In this document: positions 48,309 to 57,408 of the stretch, piece by piece | Position numbering within the stretch: the stretch's first letter is position 1 | Layout of the letters: the number at the start of each line of letters is the position of its first letter | Origin: Kumtagia sp963820075 | GTDB taxonomy: Bacteria > Pseudomonadota > Alphaproteobacteria > Rhizobiales > Rhizobiaceae | DNA length: 64,000 bases | Assembly (NCBI GenBank): GCA_963820075.1 | Contig: CAWFYS010000022.1 | Location: 1 to 64,000 of the forward strand | Reading direction: 5' to 3' | Made by a program: the position numbers and the translations under genes | The notes under the pieces: generated by a model | What the model saw: only the letters and a program-made list of their open reading frames with translations | Databases searched by the model: none | Told to the model about the DNA's origin: nothing

Positions 48309-48834
48309 CGCGCCGCCTCCAGCCATGCGCGCCGCATCGGCCGTGCCGGCGAGCCGCGCGGCGCGCAGCTTGAGCAGGAACTGCGTCGGCGTTGATCGAC
48401 GTAGGTGGCGTAGGCGGCGAGCGCCAGCGACCATCTGCTCGCGCGGCGCCGAGCGCGCCGGTGAGCAGCGCGACGAGATAGGCCGTGTGCAGCGCCAGCA
48501 CCAGCATGCTGAACACGTCCTCCCAGAAGAAGGCGCGGGCGAACAGGTAGCGGCCGAAGACGTCCTTCTCCCAGATCGAGCCGGTGACCATGATCGTGTA
48601 GAGAACGAGCGTCTTGACGACGATCGACACGGTGGCCGCCACGAGCCCGTCGCCGGTCGCGAGGTAGCGCAGCACCAGCCCGAGGCTGACCAGGAAGACG
48701 ACGAACTGCACCGGTGCCAGGACGCCCTGGACCAGTGTCCACGGCGAGGCGTCGCGGCGGCGGCGCTGCTCGGTCGTGTAGAGCTGTCTTGTCTCTCCGT
48801 CAGTGCGCAGTTGTCCCGACTTTGCCACGCCCAT
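48305..48834 (-). CDS. bchF: 2-vinyl bacteriochlorophyllide hydratase BchF
   Basis: A small membrane protein, about 176 codons, hydrating the C-3 vinyl group. It is clean through LYTTEQRRRRDASPWTLVQG, VQFVVFLVSLGLVLRYLATG and DVFSMLVLALHTAYLVALLT, then shifts frame near 48440 and 48395 (resuming LALAAYATYV and NAAQ/DAVPAQ). GGAGG lies upstream of ATG 48834. It is the first gene of the 15-gene minus-strand run, behind overlapping PpsR-type sites shared with aerR. Confidence 0.88.
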
Positions 48835-48901
48835 CACCGCCTCCCTGGCTGTTCGTCCTGTCGGCAATCACCGCGGAATGTAATCCCGCCGACGGCAAAA
48901 G

Positions 48902-48935
48902 TGTCAATCAAACGTGACGTAAAAATATCTTTACA
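48902..48935. promoter_or_regulatory. Overlapping PpsR-type sites between bchF and aerR
   Basis: TGTcaatcaaacgtgACG (48902-48919) and CGTaaaaatatctttACA (48918-48935) each miss TGT-N12-ACA by one base and share two bases, forming ...ACGT... at the join. This differs from the 8-bp spaced pairs elsewhere. Confidence 0.6.
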
Positions 48936-49242
48936 GAATTTGCAAAATAGGTAGTTTTTGCGACTGGAAATCGTTCGAAGACGCATCGTACGGTTTTCGA
49001 TCGGAGAGAAACCTCAGCGCGAAGAATGCGCGACTTGCGACTGGCTCGCGAGGGCACGGCCCAAGCCGGAGCGCGGCACTGAAGACCGCGGTATTTTTTA
49101 CGTTGGCGAACGAGTGGGATCACCAGGAATGGTTCAGGGACGCATCAGTTTTTCGCGCGGTTCAAGCGGCGGATCGATGCTTTTAATGCCGGGCCGGAAC
49201 CAGACCTTCGACGGAGTTCGAGCGAAACCAGGTCCCATCCGC

Positions 49243-50043
49243 ATGACGGCGAACCCGCTGACAGGGGCGAAGTCCCCACGGAATCCCGGAAATCGCCGAC
49301 GACTGGATCATGCAGAGGATCGAGTCGCAAACGGCGCGCGTGCGCTCCAGATCAGCGCCTTGCAGCGCGAGCGGATCGAGGAGTTCGTCGCGATGCTGTT
49401 CGACGAGGAGTCCGATCGTTGCCAGGAAATGCTGTGGGAGGTTCTTGCCGAAAGCAGAGACCCGCAGAAGGTCGTCGAAATCCTGCTCGAACCCGCCGCG
49501 CGCATCGTCGGCGAGAACTGGTGCGCGGACGAATGCGATTTCCTCAAGGTGACGATCGCGGTGTCGAGGATGCAGCGGCTGTTTCGGCGGATGACTTCCG
49601 AGTACCCGCCGACGACCGTACCGGACCTGTCGCGCTGCGCCCTGCTTGCCCCCGCACCGGGAGAACAGCACACTTTCGGATTGGCTGTCGTGGATGACGC
49701 CTTCCGGCGGGCGGGCTGGGAGGTCGACTGCTGTGGTTGCGACGAAGAAGCCGATATGCTCCGGCTTGTCGCGTCGAACCACTACCAGATCGTGGGCGTT
49801 TCGGTCAGCGTCGAACGGCGGCTTGCGGACCTTGCCGAAATCTGCCGCAAGCTGCGGTCTTGGTCACGCAATAAGTCAATCGTCTTGATTGCAGGCGGCA
49901 GCATGGTTATTCAGAATCCCCAGGGTGCAATCGACGCCGGATTCGACCTGCTCGCTGTCGATGCCGTGTCGGCGGTGGCGCTGGCGGATACGGTGGTGGC
50001 TTCGCTGAAGGCGGACAACGACCGGAGAATGGCAGCCGAGTAG
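49243..50043 (+). CDS. aerR: AerR/PpaA-type cobalamin-binding antirepressor
   Basis: About 266 residues from ATG 49243; the frame is open back to 48958, so the start is uncertain. An N-terminal helical region (LQRERIEEFVAMLFDEESDR) precedes a B12-binding-type domain: LLAPAPGEQHTFGLAVVDDAFRR, the VGVSVSVERRL stretch and IVLIAGGSMVIQNP. The EQHTFG His lies where this family holds a cobalamin ligand. AerR/PpaA proteins sit between bchF and ppsR in purple bacteria and relieve PpsR repression; here the gene is divergent from bchF and 21 bases before ppsR. Confidence 0.87.
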   Translation: MTANPLTGAKSPRNPGNRRRLDHAEDRVANGARALQISALQRERIEEFVAMLFDEESDRCQEMLWEVLAESRDPQKVVEILLEPAARIVGENWCADECDFLKVTIAVSRMQRLFRRMTSEYPPTTVPDLSRCALLAPAPGEQHTFGLAVVDDAFRRAGWEVDCCGCDEEADMLRLVASNHYQIVGVSVSVERRLADLAEICRKLRSWSRNKSIVLIAGGSMVIQNPQGAIDAGFDLLAVDAVSAVALADTVVASLKADNDRRMAAE

Positions 50044-50064
50044 CAAGGGATTTGACGATCTTTC

Positions 50065-51500
50065 ATGGACAAGCAGGTTTCCCGAGAGGTGTCCCGCTCG
50101 TTCCGCTCCAACGATGAACTGTTCTCGGGTCTGGGCGCTGAGGCGCTCGGCATTCTGGCCACGGCGAACTCCGACGTGGCGGTTGTTCTGGGACACGACA
50201 GCAAGGTCCTCGACGTCGCCTATCGCGACAAGGGCCTCAAGGCCTGGGACCTGGAGGACTGGGTCGGCAAGTCCTGGAAGGACACTGTCACCGCCGAAAG
50301 CCGCGACAAGTTCGAGGAACTACTGCACGAATCGGCCAAGTCGTCGCCGACCCGATCGCGCCAGGTCAACCATCCGAGCAAGACCGGGCGCGACCTGCCG
50401 GTGAGCTACCGTCTCGTGGCGCTGTCGGGCTGGCCGCACAAGGTGGCGCTGGGCACCGATCTGCGCCCCATGGCCGAGATGCAGCAGCGGCTGATCCGCT
50501 CCCAGATCGAGATGGAGAAGGACTTTCGAAAGCTGCGCGACATCGAGTCCCGCTACCGGATTCTGTTTCATCTGGCTGTCGAACCCCTGGTCGTCGTCGA
50601 ATCCCAGACGCTCAAGATTCTCGATGCCAACGAAGGCGCCGCGCGGCTGCTCGACAAGCCGGTGAAGAGGCTTATCGGCATGTCGGCTTCCACGGTTTTC
50701 GCCAAGGCCGACCAGTCCATGGCGACCGAAGCCCTCACCGCGCTCGGTGCGCGGGCGCGGGCGGATGTCTTCCGGGCGCGACTGGCCACGGCGGACGGCA
50801 TATGGAGATTCGAGTCACGCCGTTCCGCGAATACGGCCGGACCAATTTGCTCGTGTGCTTCGCCACCGAGGAGCCGACGCTGGCCTATGCGGGTTCGCCG
50901 CTGGACGCGACCTTGCTGTCCATGATCGACCATCTTCCTGAGGGCGTGGTGATGGTCGACGGCGACGGCAGGATCGTGCAGGCGAACCCGGCGTTCCTGG
51001 ACATGATCCGGGTCGTCAATGTCGACCGCATCGAAGGCAAGGGGCTCGACACCTGGCTCGGCGGATCGAGCGTCGACCTGCATGTGCTGATGGCGAACCT
51101 GCGCGAGCATGGCACGGTGCGGCGCTTCTCGTCGGTGGTCCGCGACGAGCTGGGCGGCAGCGGAATGGTCGAGGTGTCGGCAGCCAAGATCGAAAGTCCC
51201 GACGGGCCGTTGTTCGGCTTCACGCTCCGGGAACAGTCGCGTGCCGACTCGGCTCAGACCGGCGGCATCGGCCTGCCGGGGTCGGCCGCCCCGTTCACGG
51301 ATCTCGTCGGGCGCGTCCCCCTGAAGGATCTGGTTCGCGACACCGCCGACATCATCGAGCGGCTGTGCATCGAGGCTGCGCTGCGCCTCACCGACAACAA
51401 CCGCGCCTCTGCCGCCGACATGCTGGGGCTGAGCCGCCAAAGCCTGTATATCAAGCTCAAGCGCTACGGGATTTCCGACGTCGAGGACGCGGAGGACTGA
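50065..51500 (+). CDS. ppsR: Transcriptional regulator PpsR, second copy (one frame break)
   Basis: About 478 codons. N-terminal domain with VAVVLGHDSKVLDVAYRDKG, a Q-linker helix (MQQRLIRSQIEMEKDFRKLR), two PAS domains (YRILFHLAVEPLVVVESQTL; LSMIDHLPEGVVMVDGDGRI) and the Fis HTH LTDNNRASAADMLGLSRQSL with Cys in ERLCIEAAL. The frame changes near 50803, between LATADG and IRVTPFREYG. It follows aerR as in canonical PGCs. It differs strongly from the copy at 3.8 kb, so the two are paralogues of long standing. Confidence 0.9.
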
Positions 51501-51518
51501 TACCTCCTCTTTCATAGG

Positions 51519-51562
51519 TGTCAATTATGATTGACACCTATTGGTGTCAACGTTATCGTTCG
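51519..51562. promoter_or_regulatory. PpsR-type operator upstream of bchG (perfect palindrome + half site)
   Basis: TGTcaattatgattgACA (51519-51536) is a near-perfect palindrome (ggTGTCAAT/ATTGACAcc). After 8 bp a half site TGTCAAC starts at 51545. The bchG ATG is at 51565. Confidence 0.75.
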
Positions 51563-51564
51563 GC

Positions 51565-52472
51565 ATGGCTGAGCCGCTTGTTGCCCGAAACCGTGCCACG
51601 GTGCCGACGATCGCCGCGACGATCGAACTCCTGAAGCCGATCACCTGGTTCGCGCCGATGTGGGCGTTCGGCTGCGGCGTCGTCTCGTCCGGCGTGGCCA
51701 TCGGCGATCGCTGGCCCTACGTCGTCGGCGGGATCCTGCTCGCCGGCCCGCTGGTCTGCGGCACCAGCCAGGCGGTCAACGACTGGTACGACCGCCATGT
51801 CGACGCCATCAACGAGCCCGATCGCGCCATCCCGTCCGGCCGGATGCCGGGCCGCTGGGGCCTCGGCATCGCCATCGCCAAGACCGCTGTTTCGCTGATC
51901 GTCGCCTCGTGGCTCGGCCCGTGGGGATTCGGCGCCGCGGTGGTCGGCCTGGCGCTGGCCTGGGCCTACAGCGCCCCGCCGTTCCGGCTGAAGCGCAACG
52001 GCTGGTCGGGCCCGGCGCCGTCGGGCTCTGCTACGAGGGCCTGCCCTGGTTCACGGCGGCCGCGGCGGCAATGGGCGGCATTCCCCGGCTATCCGATCCT
52101 CGCGCTCGCGCTGCTCTACAGCGTCGGCGCGCACGGCATCATGACGCTCAACGATTTCAAGTCGGTGGAGGGCGACCGGCAGACCGGGCTTGCCAGCCTG
52201 CCTGCCGTGCTCGGCGTCGACCGCGCCGCCCGGCTCGCCTGCATCGTCATGGCGGTGCCGCAGCTGGCCGTCATCGGCCTGCTGGTCTCCTGGGGGCATC
52301 CGCTGCATGCGCTGATCGTGACGGCGCTGCTTGCGGGTCAGGCGGTCTGCATGGCGCGCATGCTCACCGACCCGCTGCGCCGGCTGCCTGGTACAATGCG
52401 ACCGGGACGACGATGTACGTCTTCGGCATGCTGGCCAGCGCCTTCGCCGTCCGCGCCATGCAGGGGGGATGA
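51565..52472 (+). CDS. bchG: Bacteriochlorophyll synthase BchG (frame broken by indels)
   Basis: UbiA-family prenyltransferase attaching the C20 alcohol to bacteriochlorophyllide. About 300 codons with LLKPITWFAPMWAFGCGVVS, the Asp-rich QAVNDWYDRHVDAINEPDRA, GLCYEGLPWFTAAAAA, and IMTLNDFKSVEGDRQTGLAS. The frame drops one base near 52015, gains one near 52083 and drops one near 52388, so deletions as well as insertions occur. It is first of bchG-pucC-like-bchP. Confidence 0.9.
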
Positions 52473-52476
52473 CGCC

Positions 52477-53819
52477 ATGACGCGCCCGAACTTCGCTCGG
52501 CTGGCTCGGCATCGTCCGGCTCGGCCTGGTGCAGACCGCGCTCGGCGCGATCGTCGTCCTGACCACCTCGACGCTGAACCGCGTCATGGTGGTCGAACTC
52601 GGCCTTGCGGCGGTCATTCCCGGCGCGCTCGTGGGGCTGCACTACGGCGTCCAGATCACGCGCCCGCTGTGGGGCCACGGCTCGGACAGCGGCGGCCGGC
52701 GGACGCCCTGGATCGTCGGCGGCATGGCGCTGCTCGCGCTGGCCGGCGTCGGCGCGCGATGGCGACGGCGCTGATGGCCGAGAACTTCGCGGCCGGCATC
52801 GCTGCTCGCCGTCCTCGACCTTCATCCTGATCGGCTTCGGCGTCGGCGCCGCCGGCACGTCGCTGCTGGCGCTGCTCGCAACCGGCGTCCCGGCCGAGCG
52901 CCGCCGGCCGCGGCGACACTCGTCTGGCTGATGATGATCTTCGGCATCGCGGTCACGGCGGTCGTCTCGGGCAAATTCCTCGATCCGTTCTCGCTGGCGC
53001 GGCTGATCGACGTCACCGCGGTCGCAGGCGCGGCGGCCCTGGCGCTCACCGTGCTCGCCGTCTATGGCGTCGAGAAGTCCGGCGCGGCAGCAGAGCGCAT
53101 CCGAAGACCGGGCGCCATCCGCTTCGTTCCGTGAAAGCCTCGCCGAGGTCTGGGCCGACCCGCAGGCGCGCCTGTTCACCGTCTTCGTCTTCGTCTCGAT
53201 GCTCGCCTACAGCATGCAGGACCTGATCCTCGAGCCCTTCGCCGGCCTCGTCTTCGGCATGACGCCGGGCGAGACGACAAGCTCTCCGGCATCCAGAACG
53301 GCGGCGTGCTTGTCGGCATGGTGCTGGTCGGGGTCGCCGGCAGCCTGCTCGCCCGGCGCGTTCCGGCGATCCTGAGATGCTTCACCGTCGGCGGCTGCCT
53401 GCTTCGGCCGCGACGCTGGCCGCGCTTGCGCTTCTCGGCCACCGCCGGCACGCGCTGGCCGCTGGCCGCCACCGTCTTCGCGCTCGGCTTCGCCAACGGC
53501 GTCTTCGCGGTCGCGGCGATCGCCTCGATGATGGCGCTGGCGGGTACGGCCGGCAAATCGCGCGACGGCGTGCGCATGGGCCTGTGGGGTGCGGCGCAGG
53601 CCATCGCCTTCGGCCTCGGCGGCTTCGCCGGCACGGTCGCCGTCGACCTTCTGCGCGCTATCAACGTTTCGGTGCCGCTCGCCTATGGCAGCGTGTTTCT
53701 GCTCGAAGGATCGCTCTTCCTCGCCGCCGCCGTCATCGCCTCGATGATCGCTCCGGCACGGACCGCTGCCGGCGGCGCCGGAATGCGGCTATGCGACCGG
53801 CATGCAGGCTGCAGAATGA
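52477..53819 (+). CDS. PucC/Bch2-family MFS protein between bchG and bchP (frame broken by indels)
   Basis: A 12-helix protein of the PucC/LhaA family, about 445 codons: VQTALGAIVVLTTSTLNRVM, VVELGLAAVIPGALVGLHYG, DSGGRRTPWIVGGMALLALA, FTVFVFVSMLAYSMQDLILE, and KSRDGVRMGLWGAAQAIAFG near the end. It is the bchG-bchP linked paralogue (called orf428 or bch2 elsewhere), distinct from lhaA at 39 kb. It may handle bacteriochlorophyll during antenna assembly. Frame breaks are mostly deletions here. The end, near the bchP start, is approximate. Confidence 0.8.
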
Positions 53820-55009
53820 CTGGGCCTCACCGGCCGGCTACGATGTCGTGGTGGTCGGCGGCGGGCCGGCTGGCGCCACGGCGGCCGCCGACCTCGCCGC
53901 CGCCGGACGCCGCGTGCTGCTGCTCGACCGGGCCGGGCGGATCAAGCCGTGCGGCGGCGCGATCCCACCACGGCTGATCAGCGAGTTCGACATCCCGCTG
54001 CATCTCCTGACGGCGCGCATCCGCTCGGCCCGCATCATCGCCCCGTCGAAGACCAGCGTCGACATGCGCATCGACGACGGTTTCGTCGGCATGGTCGATC
54101 GCGAGGTCTTCGACGCGTGGCTGCGCGCGCGCGCGCAATCGCTCGGCGCCGACGTGGTGGCGGCGACGTTTCGATACCGCGAGCCGCACCGGGGATGGCC
54201 GGATTGCCGTGCGCTTCGCGCGCAGGGGCGGCGCTGTGGAGACGGTCAGCACCCGGATGATCGTCGGTGCCGACGGCGCCAATTCCGCCGTGCGGCGTCA
54301 GTTGTTCGGCAGGGAAGCCCGCCCGCCCTACGTGTTCGCCTATCACGAGATCGTGCGCTCGCCGCAGGGGCGGTCTGCGGCCTTCGATCCGCAGCGCTGC
54401 GACGTCTACTACCAGTCGCGTGTCTCGCCCGATTTCTACGGCTGGATCTTCCCGCATGGCGACACCACCAGCGTCGGCGTCGGCAGTGCCGTCAAGGGGT
54501 TCGACTTGCGCGAGGCGACCCGGCTGCTGCGCCGGGAGGCCGGCCTCGACGGCCAGGAAACCATCCGCGAGGAGGGCGCGCCGCTGCCGCTCAGGCCTTT
54601 GAAGCGGTGGGACAATGGCCGCGACGTCGTGCTTGTCGGCGATGCCGCCGGCGTGGTCGCGCCCTCGTCGGGCGAGGGCATCTACTACGCGATGCTGTGC
54701 GGCAGGCTGGCCGCCGAGGCCGCCGCCGAGTTCCTCGCAACCGGCGACGCCAGCGCGCTGACGCGTGTCCGCAAGCGCTTCATGCGCCTGCACGGGCGCG
54801 TCTTCCTGGTTCTCGGCTTCATGCAGGGCTTCTGGTACTGCAACGACAAGCGGCGCGAACGCTTCGTCGCGATCTGCGCGGACGGCGACGTGCAGCGGCT
54901 GATCTGGGAATCCTACCTCAACAAGCGGTTCGTCCGGACCGATCCGCTGGCCCATCTGCGCGTCTTCGTGAAGGACCTCGTCCATCTGGTGCGGATGGCG
55001 TTCCAGTAG
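53791..55009 (+). CDS. bchP: Geranylgeranyl reductase BchP (one frame break)
   Basis: Reduces the geranylgeranyl tail to phytyl. FAD-binding DVVVVGGGPAGATAAADLAA is near the N terminus, then RAGRIKPCGGAIPPRLISEF, VGADGANSAVRRQLFG and DVVLVGDAAGVVAPSSGEGI. A one-base insertion near 54195 separates the first third from the rest; total about 405 codons is normal. ATG 53791 lacks a good RBS; an ATG at 53816, overlapping the upstream stop, is an alternative if another indel is present. Confidence 0.9.
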
Positions 55010-55033
55010 CGGCCAACAGCGGAAGGCGCGGTC

Positions 55034-55300
55034 ATGCTCGAAGCTTTTGTCCTCGACGGCACGGTGACGCTGGCCGCGCTTGCCTTGCTCGGGCTGGAAC
55101 TGGCCATCGTCCTTGGCCTTGCGATCGCCAGGGGCAAACGCCCCTTCCTCCATCTGGTCGCCAACGCCCTGTCCGGTGTTTTCCTGATCCTAGCGCTGCG
55201 CGCCGCTTTGCTCGGACTGGGCGGAGGAGCGATCGCGCTTTGCCTTGGCCTGGCCTTCGTCGCCCATGTCGGCGACGTCGCGGCGCGGCTGCGGAACTGA
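55034..55300 (+). CDS. Small polytopic membrane protein after bchP
   Basis: An 88-residue ORF, 24 bases after bchP, with GGAAGG before the ATG. Two or three hydrophobic helices (TLAALALLGLELAIVLGLAI, then ANALSGVFLILALRAALLGL and IALCLGLAFVAHV). The frame is intact. I recognise no named family. Position suggests cotranscription with bchG-bchP. Function unknown. Confidence 0.65.
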   Translation: MLEAFVLDGTVTLAALALLGLELAIVLGLAIARGKRPFLHLVANALSGVFLILALRAALLGLGGGAIALCLGLAFVAHVGDVAARLRN

Positions 55301-55319
55301 GCCATGGTCGCTGTCGGTG

Positions 55320-55905
55320 CTATTGCGCGGGAGGCTGCGAGACCTCCTCGACGCCGAGCGCCCGGGCCATCTGCAGCAGTTCGCCATAGTGTCCGACGAG
55401 CGTCGGCAAATGCGCCGCGGCAAACGTGCCGAGCGCATTGTCCTCGGCCGCGTAGCCGCGATACATGGCGATTGCCCGCTGATGCACGAATATCTGCGCC
55501 TCGACATACGACTTGTCGAAGGACGCGCCGTTCTGGGCTTCAAGCTTTGACAGCAGGCCCTTCTGCTCGCCGTCGACGGAGGGCTGAGCGATTTCGACCT
55601 TTTCGGTCTTTGCAGCGGCAATCATTTCCGCGGTCAGAGCCGCATGCTCGGATGCAATGGTGCGTTGCGAAACGCTTTATGTCTGCCGATTCGGCGAGAC
55701 TTTCGGCAAGCGCGGCCGACTTTATCTGGAAATCGTCGACCGAGCTTGCCGCCGACAGGAACTCATAGGGCGACGAGAATGTCCGCCCCTCTATCTGGGT
55801 CTCCGGAATGGTCGGCGCCACCGAATCGTCCGGCGTCTGAGCATGGGCCGGCAACGCCATCAGAATGGCGAGCGGCAGAGCGGCAAGGATCAATCGGCGC
55901 GACAT
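55320..55905 (-). CDS. DUF4142-like secreted protein with upstream PpsR-type operator (one frame break)
   Basis: About 190 codons: a signal peptide (LILAALPLAILMALPAHA), then a helical DUF4142/ferritin-like-style region: SSPYEFLSAASSVDDFQIKS, AALAESLAESADIKRFA, and after a break near 55667 IAAAKTEKVEIAQPSVDGE, HQRAIAMYRGYAAEDNALGT and ALGVEEVSQPPAQ. GAGG precedes ATG 55905. A perfect PpsR-type palindrome lies 20 bases upstream, which would make this periplasmic protein part of the photosynthesis regulon. Function unknown; the family call is by pattern. Confidence 0.65.
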
Positions 55906-55925
55906 CGTGGACCTCTTCGAAATTG

Positions 55926-55943
55926 TGTCAAAATTATTTGACA
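55926..55943. promoter_or_regulatory. PpsR-type operator upstream of the DUF4142-like gene
   Basis: TGTcaaaattatttgACA, exact TGT-N12-ACA within a longer palindrome (attgTGTCAAA/TTTGACAcaat). The only gene reading away from it is the minus-strand DUF4142-like gene; on the other side is the 3' end of cbbX. Confidence 0.75.
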
Positions 55944-56010
55944 CAATGCGCGCGCGCGGGCAGGCGTTCCATTCAGCGTCGGAAATTCCTTCCTGACGGC
56001 GAAACGAGCT

Positions 56011-56961
56011 TCATACGACGACGTGGTGTTCCGGCTCGCCTTCGAGTCGGCCTTCGACGAATATGCGGCTTCCGCGAATGTCCGGCTCCTCGATGGTAAT
56101 CAGGTCACGCCTAGTCAGAGGCCGATCCCGCGCGGCGAACAGCCGGTTTGCCTGGCGCAGCCGCGCCCGGTCGAGCGCGTTGCGGATCGAGCGGGCGTTC
56201 GAGAAATGCGGCAAGCTCATGCGCAGCGGGATATATTCCCGCAACGCCGCCGACGCGCTTTCGCTGAGCCGGTAGTTCTGGCCGGCCAGCATGATCGCGG
56301 CGATCGATTCCAGCTCGTCCGGGCGGTAGTCGGGAAAGTCGATATGGTGGGCGATGCGCGAGCGCATGCCGGGATTGCTGAGGAAGAACCGGTCCATCTT
56401 GTCCTTGTAGCCGGCAAGGATGACGACTAGGTCGTCGCGGTTGCTTTCCATGCATTGCAGCAGGATCTCGATCGATTCCTGGCCGTAGTCGCGCTCGTTC
56501 TCGGGCTTGTAGAGATAGTAGGCCTCGTCGATGAACAGCACCCCGCCCATCGCCCGCTTGATGACTTCGCGAGTCTTCGGCGCCGTGTGGCCGACATACT
56601 GGCCCACCAGATCGTCGCGCGTCACCGACACGAGTTGGCCTTCGCGCACGTAGCCCAGCCCATGCAGGATTTCTGCCATGCGCAGCGCCACGGTGGTCTT
56701 GCCGGTTCCCGGATTCCCGGTGAAGTTCATGTGCAGCGTCGGCGTCTGCGACGAGATGCCGAATTTTTTTCGCAACCTGTCGACCAGAAGCAGCGCCGCT
56801 ATCTCGCGAATGCGGGTCTTCACCGGCTTCAGACCGACCAGTTCGCTGTCGAGCCTGCCCATGATTTCGTCCATGTTGGACGCCTCGAATTCCGCCTGCA
56901 GGTCGACGAAATCCGACTCGCCCAGGAGATCCGGGCCGGGTGCACTACGCATTGTGGTCAT
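56011..56961 (-). CDS. cbbX: RuBisCO activase CbbX (red type, AAA+)
   Basis: A 316-residue AAA+ ATPase that remodels inhibited red-type RuBisCO by pulling on the CbbL C terminus. Walker A is GNPGTGKTT, Walker B VLFIDEAYYLY, and LVGQYVGHTAPKT is the pore-loop region typical of CbbX. The ATG follows the cbbS stop with no gap (TAGATG). Intact. It fits the form IC RuBisCO upstream. Confidence 0.96.
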   Translation of the reverse strand: MTTMRSAPGPDLLGESDFVDLQAEFEASNMDEIMGRLDSELVGLKPVKTRIREIAALLLVDRLRKKFGISSQTPTLHMNFTGNPGTGKTTVALRMAEILHGLGYVREGQLVSVTRDDLVGQYVGHTAPKTREVIKRAMGGVLFIDEAYYLYKPENERDYGQESIEILLQCMESNRDDLVVILAGYKDKMDRFFLSNPGMRSRIAHHIDFPDYRPDELESIAAIMLAGQNYRLSESASAALREYIPLRMSLPHFSNARSIRNALDRARLRQANRLFAARDRPLTRRDLITIEEPDIRGSRIFVEGRLEGEPEHHVVV

Positions 56962-57396
56962 CTACGACCGCTCTCCTTCGGGCCTGTCGGTCGCATAGGG
57001 GATGATCGAATAGCCTTGAGAGCGTCCGTCGCGCTCCTGCCGAACCAGCTGGAATCCCGGCTCGTTCGGCGGCCGGTTGACGATGAACGACATGCGCGGA
57101 GCCTCCCAGCCCTTTGTCGAATCGAAAGCGGTGACGCGGATGTACATGTTCGGCAGCGCCTTGCGGCAGGCATTGATCTCCATCAGGATGCCGGCAGGAT
57201 CCCTCAGGTCGAACATCGGGTTGCCGTACATTTCCCAATAGGTGTTCCGGGGATGCGGATCGTCCGTGTACTCGACGCTGACGGCCCAATGGTTCTTCAA
57301 GGCATATTTGATCTGCGCGGAAATCTGCGTGTCGGTCAGGTCCGGCAGGAACGAGAACTGTCCCTGCGTGACCCTGTTGCCCGGATTGGTCATCAT
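56962..57396 (-). CDS. cbbS: RuBisCO small subunit (red-type, form IC)
   Basis: A 144-residue small subunit: GQFSFLPDLTDTQISAQIKY at the start, YWEMYGNPMFDLRDPAGIL in the middle, and the extended C terminus (PPNEPGFQLVRQERDGRSQG) typical of red-type subunits with a C-terminal beta-hairpin. Two ATGs in a row; either may be used. Intact. It lies 12 bases after cbbL and abuts cbbX. Confidence 0.96.
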   Translation of the reverse strand: MMTNPGNRVTQGQFSFLPDLTDTQISAQIKYALKNHWAVSVEYTDDPHPRNTYWEMYGNPMFDLRDPAGILMEINACRKALPNMYIRVTAFDSTKGWEAPRMSFIVNRPPNEPGFQLVRQERDGRSQGYSIIPYATDRPEGERS

Positions 57397-57408
57397 GGCG
57401 GCGGTTCC

